Source of the DNA: Branchiostoma lanceolatum
Taxonomy: Eukaryota; Chordata; Leptocardii; Amphioxiformes; Branchiostomatidae
Assembly (NCBI RefSeq): GCF_035083965.1
Contig: NC_089740.1
Span: forward strand, 14,606,552-14,670,551
Reading direction: 5' to 3'
Length of the DNA stretch: 64,000 nt
Position 1 is the first letter of the stretch. Each line of letters opens with the position of its first letter. The translations under genes were made by a program, and so were the position numbers. Below, piece by piece: positions 56,727 through 64,000 of this stretch. Below the pieces are notes generated by a model that was not told where the DNA came from, did no database searches, and saw only the letters and a list, made by a program, of their open reading frames with translations.

Positions 56727-59700
56727 TCAGTTCTTGCCGGTAGAACCAAAACCTCCCTCCCCTCTCTCTGTGTCGTCAAGGCTCTGTAGAATTGACAAAA
56801 ATTAAAAATTGAGTGGTTGAATATGAGATATTGTGTAGGGATGAAATGGTACAAAGAAGAAAACTGAATGCACCAAATATCCAAGCGGTCATAAAATCAT
56901 GGTTGAGGATAGAACAGTATGTAGAGTGTTGGTAATAAGGATGACAACTTACAGATTGTAGTTCTAAAAGCGTCCGGGTGAGAAGGTTAGAGGTGAGAGA
57001 GAGAAGCCGGCAAATTATAGGTGTATGTTTTGAGTACTGTAATTCACTTTATCTTCATGGTAGCGAAATTCCATGGTGTAAGGCAAATAGACATTTTCAA
57101 TGAACTTTAACTTCACGGTGGTGGCAAGTGATGGAATCATAAATAATTACAACAGGTTTTCCACGGTGATGATAAGTTCATGGTACAGAGGTGACCGTGA
57201 AAACAGTGAACATAAAGTTACAGTGAAAGAAACAAGAATTACATTATCTACTGACCTGTTCTTCCTGCAGGTCTGGCATGAAGATGCGCTCACAGATCAG
57301 CTGGGCTATCCGGTCCCCTTTGTTCACTGTGGAGACAGAGATATGTTATCAACATTGTTAACATGTACTTAGCATAACAGTTCATCTGTGACGGTAAATT
57401 GTCTTGCTAAGTGTTCTGTGATGTGGTATGTGTGGGTCAAGACAACAGCAACAGCTACCTGCCTGCCTGTGTCACATGTTTGTGTATTGTGTCAATTCAA
57501 TTCCAATAAATTCAAAATCAAATCAACTGACATTATGAATAAAGACTGAACTCACACTAAGACTTGGAAGACTCATAACTTACAAAAATGTTTGGTTGAC
57601 AGCGTTATATATTACATGTACTGACCTTTGAACTCTTCCTTGCCGAAGTTGAACATGATGACGCCCACGTTACCGCGGTAATCCCTGTCAATCACTCCAG
57701 CTACAGGAAGATTCCAGGAAAAATATTCAAAATCGACAAAACTTTTCTCTCATTTTTTTCTGCACATGATTAATTGCCTGTGTTTCCTGTATGGTTAACC
57801 TTTGTTCATATGTCAATCTCAAGGGACTGAGGCATTGCTTTTGGCCTGTTAATCTACACTGCAGTTTCTCTTTATGTTGCCAGAGGGAGCAGTTCAGAAG
57901 GGAAGTCTATGAAACAATCTTCACATGAACCCCTATTTGTTAAGACAGTAAGGTAAGTACAAGAGTAGAGCAGAAGAGTAGAGTAGAATTTTCGGTCAGG
58001 TAGGACTGTTCCAGTTTAGACCGCTCTTCATTGTTGAATTCTTTTTCACTTCACTGTGTGGGTTTAAGTGGGTTCCAATGCTCTGTGGTTGTACTAACAG
58101 GGTGACATTCCATGTACCTGCCGAATCTGGCTTTGAAGGCATTCACTGAGGGAGCATTGATTCAAAACGATCAGAATGAATCTAAGATACAACCTTCGTA
58201 TGTATGTGACAGCTGATTATACCCATTAGATAAAGTCCTAGCTGGATCAGTCCAGAATTGGGGTGGCATAAAACCAAGACTCACCTCCGACGTCTATGAA
58301 GTTTTTGTGTGCCAGTCCTGATCGAGGAGCTGAAAAATAGGACAGATTGTAAACATGATCAGGATAGCAAGTGATATCACTTACCATTCTGTAAGGTAGA
58401 AGGTCCTAATAATAGATGTCTTTACTATAAATTTACATATATTTTGTAGCTTAACTGGCTCCGTTGGAAATCAGTTACATTGTTAACTGAAGGGACCACC
58501 CTAAAGATTAATAAATAAACGAGCCTGATTGAATCATGACGTCATACTTTGTACATTGTACAATTGTTGTGCAATAAAATAAAGATATGTCATCTTATCA
58601 ATTGGCTTGTGGCATCTAAGTCCATATATTCTTAACAGCTACCAGCCACAAAACATAACAAGTTCCACTCTACAGTATTACAATTTAGTTCTTTAAACCT
58701 TTGGCACACTGAAGAAGCCGTTTGACACCCATTCTCTATTGGTTAAAGAGTTAGGCAGCAGGGAGAAGGTTAAAACAATACATGACAGTAAACATTACTT
58801 ACCCACTCTGCCGTAGCAGCCTTCGGGCAGAGCGATCTGGATGTCAGTCTTAGCCAGAACCTTCCCTTGTGCTGGGATGGTGTAGTCGTATGCACTGCAA
58901 GGATGGGGGAAAAACCATGTGCAATGTGCAAGTAACAACTGTAGTCAGCTCTCATAGACGTAATGCATTCTACCAGGTGCCCTAAGACTGATATATATAA
59001 GTTAGATTATTTACTGCATCGATACCATTTATGCTAGGTGGAGTCGACAGAAAAGGCCACATGTTAGGCTGAACATCAACGCAGATTACATGCATATTTC
59101 AGCAGAGTACTGTTATTGCAGACTGCTACCAGTTCACTGGACATCACACACCACAAACAAAGAAGTCAAGAAATGCATCCATACTCTGCAAGGCCCACTT
59201 GACAGTTTTCTGTCCTTAGTTAAAAAGAAAAAAACTGCAGTGGTTCGGGCATGTGTCTAGGGCGAAAGGCACACTTTCACACACAATCCTTCAGCCTCAG
59301 GGAAAGGCGGAGGGTGCGCGGCCGCGGGGACGTCCCCGTCAGTCCTGGATCACAGATCTTAAGGAGTGGACCAGTCATTCAGCCAACCAGATGACCAGAC
59401 TGGCGGAAGACCGCCAGCAGTGGAGGGCTTTCATTGAGAGCTATGTTGCCCCGATGGCTGACTAAAGCTATGGGAGAGACAGACAGCCACCACATCAAAA
59501 TGAAACAGTGTTCAGAGCCTCCGTGAATAGTTTTGCGTTTGCATCTCATTAATATGTATAAGCAGCAACACCTGTGCTGCATTGCTATGTGAACCAGTCA
59601 GAATTGCCTTGAAGAAGGTGACAGGGGGTCACCGAAACGTCGGTTGAATAAATCCCTTGGTTGTGTAAAAAGAGTATTTTTCTTCAGTGTTCAGAGCCCT

Positions 59701-60387
59701 TCTCTTGAACACCTTACTAGTAAGTGTGCAGGGATACTGCATTAGCAGATCTCTTTACACACATGAATTAATTTGTGCAATTTGTGTTTGTTACCTTTAG
59801 GATACCTTTAGGACGTCTCGGTGTTCGTTAGGCTTTAGGTGCGTGGCCCACTATTAAGTCCCTTAAGGCTTGACTGATTCATATAAACCACTACCTACAC
59901 ATGCAAAACTGCCATCTACCAATTTACCAGTTATAGTATGTAGATGTGCGACCAAAAATTATGTGTGCGCTTTTCAAGCCTCCCTTTGTTTATGCATGTG
60001 ATTTTTTTTTAGCTACAAATATGCCAGTTTGTAAACAAATCTTCCCGGTCTAGATCTAATCTTTTTAAATCCTGTGATCTTATAACAACCCTACAATCAT
60101 AAAATGAAATTGCCTTTTACATCTCTTCCGAAAATAACCTAATCGGCGTGTTGCAAATTATTATAAAATTTGGCGCGAAGGGGGAGGGGGGCACGGATAC
60201 ACAAACCCGAATGTTTTTACCTGTACAAATCGTAACCTGCCGCCTGTTTGGACCCTCTTGTTGGTGCCAAGGCGTGCTCGGTGATCTTGGCAAAGCGCAG
60301 GAGGATGTTGTTGGAAGGCATCTCGATTTTAGGGATCTTTGCAGCGGGCTCGGCGAGAGAGACGGTGTGTTCGGCCTGGCAAAGCAT
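56727..60387 (-). CDS. DUT: dUTP pyrophosphatase, 168 aa, six exons
   Basis: Exons: 60387-60221, 58894-58803, 58329-58285, 57700-57626, 57326-57256, 56783-56727; phases agree and total 169 codons. The enzyme hydrolyses dUTP to dUMP and pyrophosphate, keeping uracil out of DNA and supplying dTMP synthesis. All five trimeric dUTPase motifs are present: AGYDLYS (50-56), GRVAPRSGLA (84-93), [13 protein letters not shown] (103-115, with the catalytic Asp and Tyr), GDRIAQLI (130-137) and [10 protein letters not shown] (157-166). The residues after the second G of motif 5 are as in the human enzyme, but Glu replaces Ser in RGSGG. Length matches the human nuclear isoform (about 164). The start at 60387 is the first ATG; Met23 is an alternative. 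E2F-like sites lie next to the start. Confidence 0.97.
57038..57240. repeat. probable dispersed repeat in a DUT intron
   Basis: CTGTAATTCACTTTATCTTC then CTTTAACTTCACGGTGGTGGCAAGT and GTGACCGTGAAAACAGTGAA show internal inverted and repeated ACGGT/ACCGT motifs. No second copy is in the window, so the identification as a repeat is weak. Confidence 0.35.
59221..59690 (+). mobile_element. 3' end of a non-LTR retrotransposon
   Basis: The plus strand encodes [27 protein letters not shown] and [14 protein letters not shown], stopping at 59463-59465. This is the usual end of a non-LTR reverse-transcriptase ORF (L2/RTE/CR1-like; W-F-G-H-V and R-G-R-P-R motifs). A tail with GAAGAAGGTGACAGGGGGTC and ACCGAAACGTCGG follows to about 59690. 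The 5' part is missing. It lies in DUT intron 1, opposite to the gene. Confidence 0.8.
60169..60177 (+). promoter_or_regulatory. E2F-like site in DUT intron 1
   Basis: TTTGGCGCG (followed by AA) fits the E2F consensus TTTSSCGC and lies about 45 bp inside the first intron of DUT, a known type of E2F target gene. Confidence 0.45.
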
Positions 60388-60440
60388 TTGTGAAAATGGC
60401 GCGCAAATTTGGCGCCAGTTCGGAGGTCAAAGTTGAAAGG
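60388..60440 (-). promoter_or_regulatory. DUT start region with E2F-like site
   Basis: TTTGGCGCC at 60408-60416 and ATGGCGCGC at 60396-60404 lie within 30 bp upstream of the DUT ATG. No TATA box is seen. E2F control during S phase is inferred from known DUT regulation in animals. Confidence 0.5.
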
Positions 60441-61952
60441 TGTTGGTAGGTGAAAGATTTAATTTCTCGATAGCGTCACAGTATATCCGTTGATTGTATC
60501 GTTTACGTATGAGAGTTAAATATGATTGTTATCGAAATCCTTACTGTGGTTGTGGTAGCATATCATATTCAAATGCGTGTAGTTTTTTTCACCAGGTCGG
60601 AGGTTAAAGTTTAATCAAATTTTGCATATACTTTGAATATTGTGTCGCTGTATAAATGATAACAGTTGGTATATTTCTGTTCTTTTAACTGTGTGGAAGT
60701 ATGGCAGCTTGGGGTGAATTTCTTTGAATGACAGAGCAGACGATCGGTATTCAGCATGACAATATTTGACGTTGGTGAGAATTAGAAGTTTCCAACCAGC
60801 CTACTACTGCTTTTTGCAGGTTAGTGAAACCGAGTTCAACACGGTTTGGGCGTTAGGAATGACACACTTGAAGGAGAAGCAGGTAGGTTGACCTGGGTGA
60901 CCCAGGGGTCGAGGGTAGCCTCCCGGCTTCAGAGAACAGGCGTGTCACATTATTTCAAGCTGAGAAATCTTGATTGAAACAATTGTAAAATGTCAGTTTA
61001 GACGACTACCATGACAGCGAAGGTATGCATGTTGGCCAGGTGAGTTGTAGAAAGGTGAGGTTAAAGCTAGAATGTGAAATGTAACACCCAGATACGGTCG
61101 TGTGCTGTGAGCAGTGAGACAACTGAGCTGAGCCTGCCAATAAACCTGAGACGTAGGCACGTAGCTTGCTTCACAATAAGCCGGTTCACTGTTTGAACTG
61201 CGCATGAGTAGTGTAGTAGTATTCGTAGTAGTAGAACCTTTATTTTTCTTGGATAGCCCTGTCGGCTTGTACAACAAATACATGTAACGTTATACAAAAT
61301 GTACATGTGTGGTGCATTGTAGGCAGAACGTCAAAGTTGAATGCTCCCGAGACGTAAACAAAGCACCTCTGGACATTTATGGAGGCATGGAGCATATGCA
61401 AGATCATACATGATCTAGATAGGTCTGTTTACATTAATCAGGGGCATTCACATTTGACCTTGCAAATGTGCAATTCAAACCACGAACGGGTCTATTCTGT
61501 AAATGATGATTTGTGATTGAGAAAGGACTGTTACTTTTGCCTTGAGTTTGTGGGCACTTTGACGTTGAGTTTTGCCTCGAAAACTCTTGCTGGTAAAATA
61601 ATGATCGAACAAGTTGATAGTTGTCAACAATTTATTTTATTGCAAATCATTCCAATTACATTTATATACGTATATACATGTAGTTGGGTAAGCACTCTAG
61701 AACTTTAATAAACAGAGAAATAATGGCAGCTTTTTGTTCTCGTTGAAAAATATTGCTTGAATGTCGTGCCCCCTGCTTGTTGTGCATAATTCTTACTTTA
61801 TATAAAGGGAAATTAATGTTATCTGGCATTTCTCTCATAACTTTAAATGTACAGAAATATCATACAACAAACAATTCCAACTATATGATTTTCTATCTTG
61901 GCTCTTTATGATGTCTTTTTCAAGTTATTCAATCCATAGTTTCTTCATCTTT
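60441..61952. other. intergenic stretch; 3' UTR of the PPxY gene likely included
   Basis: No exon was recognised. TTTATT at 61631-61641 (AATAAA on the minus strand, twice overlapping) could end the PPxY-protein transcript about 320 bp past its stop. GGTAGCCTCCCGGCTTCAGA at about 60915 is similar to the MITE ends but has no partner. Confidence 0.4.
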
Positions 61953-62220
61953 TCAGACGTCTTCGACTCGTCTGACTTGCGCTTTCATGACGTCTTCATA
62001 AGACGGTGGAAGATCCCGTGACGTCATCCTACTCGTGCTAGGTATCCTGCTCTCACTCCTGACGTCACACGTCACGTGATTGTTCCGAGCATGCGCAGCG
62101 ACGGACGCGTAGGGAGGGGGCGGGTGATGGTTGAAGATCATGTAGAATTGTCCCCTGTCTCTCTGGTGCGCATGTCTGATCAGGTTGTCATGGGAACCGT
62201 TAGGTGTTGTTTCTCTCGTG
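61953..62220 (-). CDS. last exon of a PPxY-motif protein (partial)
   Basis: An acceptor (CTCCGTTTCGCAG) at 62221 opens an exon of about 89 codons: RETTPNGSHDNLIRHAHQRD, then HHPPPPYASVAAHARN, then MTSRDLPPSYEDVMKAQVRR and the stop at 61953-61955. PPPPY and PPSY are PPxY ligands for WW domains such as those of Nedd4-family ubiquitin ligases. Short proteins ending this way are often single-pass membrane adaptors (for example WBP1-like or transmembrane Gla proteins). The family cannot be fixed without the missing exons. The incoming intron is phase 2. Confidence 0.6.
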
Positions 62221-63699
62221 CTGCGAAACGGAGTGACGTCACATTGTTAACAACTTTCCTCACATTTCAAAGAAATGCAAACAAATGTAGCAGACTTCAC
62301 TTAAGTGCCCTCTGGCAGATCACATAGAAACTGCAGTGTGGAAAGACAGACAAACAGATATGTCCAAAATGATGATTTACTCCCAAGGAGTAAAACAACT
62401 TGGCAAAGAATAAGAATAGTTTTAACACAATAGTCTACTCATGCAGACATTGGGGTAAGTACAATAAAACTAAGGACAGAAGGTATATTAATATGATCAT
62501 AAAACCTCTGTGAAGTTTGCTCATATCATAATACAGACATATCCCATGAATGTACCGTTCTTGTTACTACCAAAGGTGTTGATCAATGAAATCCGCTAAA
62601 ACGAAATTTACAACTATCTGAGTGACTGAGACCCCAACATGACCCCCATCGCATCTTTGTTTCAGGCACAAGCTGTGCGTTCCTCAGACAATTCCGAATC
62701 AGTTTGATACAAGCAAACTTTGGCTACAAAGGTTTACAATTACATTGTAAATATGCCTTCTATCAATCAGGTACAATGTCTGCGGCTGAATGAACTGTTG
62801 TGACAAGGCAAACCCTAAACATATCTAAAATGTACTCCAGCCCTACTGTTCGGTCACATTAGCTTCGGAGGATTGTTCACTTCATACTCAATCCCAGCAG
62901 TGGAGACAGAAATAGATGCACGCCTGCTGCGATATTATGGTTAGGCATAAGACAGATAATGTGGTGTTTCACGATGCGGACGAATTAGTGTCGGTAGGTA
63001 GGGACTCTCAAGGTTTTACTACACATTCCTACATCAACTGTTCAAAGCCTTCGTCTGTTAAAGGAGTTTGCAAAAATCAGTGACAAGAACACCTAGAAAA
63101 TATGAAAGAATTTTCGGATTTTGGTTTACATTTTTATCACTCAGAGACAGATGTCTGATCCAAAAGTTTTGGGTACCTTAAAACGACATACGACCATGAA
63201 AAGGGTATTGTTGGCAGGTATTTACTAGGGTTGGTTAGGTATCCGAAACAGGGCTGTCGCCTGCTTTAATTTGTTGTCATGCCATTCAATGCTTGGCAGC
63301 GCATGTTGTTAATTTTCTGTCTTGTATTTGTCGTTTTAAGCTCACAAAAAGACATTTGCATCAATTTCATGACGCTAAGATTTTGTTGGAGAGACTTGGC
63401 ATTTTTTTCTATCACAATATTCCGTCCTTTGAAAGAGAGACGGGACCTGGAAACAGTCGTGAACCGCAAACACACCTTTTTTTCTTAGGCCTTACATGTA
63501 CAGATAGTGCCTCTCTAAAACCCAATTATTACAGACATGCAATTACAGCGGAGTGTCTAAGTGGATGGGTGTGCAACCGTCTCGCAGCGTTGAGTGGGTA
63601 TTGAATCAAACCTGACAGACTAAAACGTCTGGCATCACGCTGATTTCACACGATCAGATATAATTCAGTAAATTTCACTGCAATGCACGTTACCCCAGT
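62221..63699. other. stretch with no recognised exon
   Basis: Presumably intron of the PPxY gene. I searched for a membrane-helix or signal-peptide exon on the minus strand and did not find one I could support. At 63550-63605 GTGTCTAAGTGGATGG and GGTATTGAATCAAACC are weakly tRNA-like. Confidence 0.4.
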
Positions 63700-63885
63700 A
63701 AGGCGATGGTCACATTTCCAAGCCGGGGCCTGACTTGGAAATAAAAAAGAATTATACGTAATTTATTGTAAGGAATATTTTTTTATTACGTTTTGCGTGT
63801 TTTGTTTGTGTTTGTCGTTTAAATCGTATTTTTCATTCCCGCAAGCTACCCGGCCGGGCCCCGATTTAGAAATCCGACCCTAGCA
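63700..63885. mobile_element. MITE, GGTCACATTTCC family, copy 3
   Basis: CGATGGTCACATTTCCAAGC and GGGGCC on the left match CCCGGCCGGGCCCC and GAAATCCGACCCTAGCA on the right as imperfect inverted ends. The centre repeats the ACGTTTTGCGTGTTTTGTTT-type sequence seen in the copy at 3610-3812. Confidence 0.65.
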
Positions 63886-64000
63886 TAAGGTTGTTAGTTG
63901 AAAAACAATAAGAGATTCACGGTCGTAAATGTGACTACTCGTTGCAGGGAGGTTGTATTTCACGAGTTAGAGGCAGATGTTTGTTTTTATTCCTACCTCC

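Overview
The window looks like nuclear DNA of a cephalochordate (amphioxus, probably Branchiostoma). This is an inference. The genes are intron-rich, with proteins close to vertebrate TMEM267, RUSC1/2 and dUTPase, and they sit in AT-rich DNA full of short foldback transposons, tRNA-headed SINEs, non-LTR retroelement tails and minisatellites. No prokaryotic gene, rRNA, functional tRNA or CRISPR array was seen. Exon models were built by eye from splice sites and reading phase. The four complete non-AMP models each close to a whole number of codons (135, 1164, 215 and 1431 aa), as does DUT (168 aa).

Layout. 1-7.6 kb: a minus-strand gene for a small secreted WSC-domain protein, with a TATA promoter and a non-LTR retroelement fragment in its first intron; several tandem arrays copy its exon edges. 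7.6-11.1 kb: no gene seen; repeats and a strong hairpin. 11.16-14.54 kb: a plus-strand gene with a TATA box for a small secreted precursor laid out like an antimicrobial peptide: signal peptide, Trp plus eight Arg plus Gly-Lys-Arg, then an acidic propiece. It has a duplicated leader exon and large foldbacks in an intron. 15.8-25.3 kb: a minus-strand, 13-exon leucine-rich-repeat gene (1164 aa) with a 602-codon exon encoding a disordered insert. 25.65-27.46 kb: TMEM267, plus strand, head-to-head with the LRR gene across about 370 bp and tail-to-tail with RUSC. 27.9-42.74 kb: the RUSC1/RUSC2 orthologue, minus strand, 14 coding exons, with RUN and SH3 domains; likely 5' noncoding exons reach toward 55.7 kb. 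56.7-60.4 kb: DUT (dUTPase), minus strand, 6 exons, with E2F-like sites at its start. 61.95-62.22 kb: the last exon of a minus-strand PPxY-motif protein whose other exons lie outside the window or were not found.

Most notable: (i) several exons are followed or preceded by tandem copies of their own edge, including the 5' splice site (WSC, RUSC, TMEM267 and AMP-like genes); (ii) the Trp-Arg8-Gly-Lys-Arg precursor; (iii) three foldback elements sharing TAGCCT-type ends and 9-bp target duplications, one with an unoccupied paralogous site in the window and one inside a SINE.
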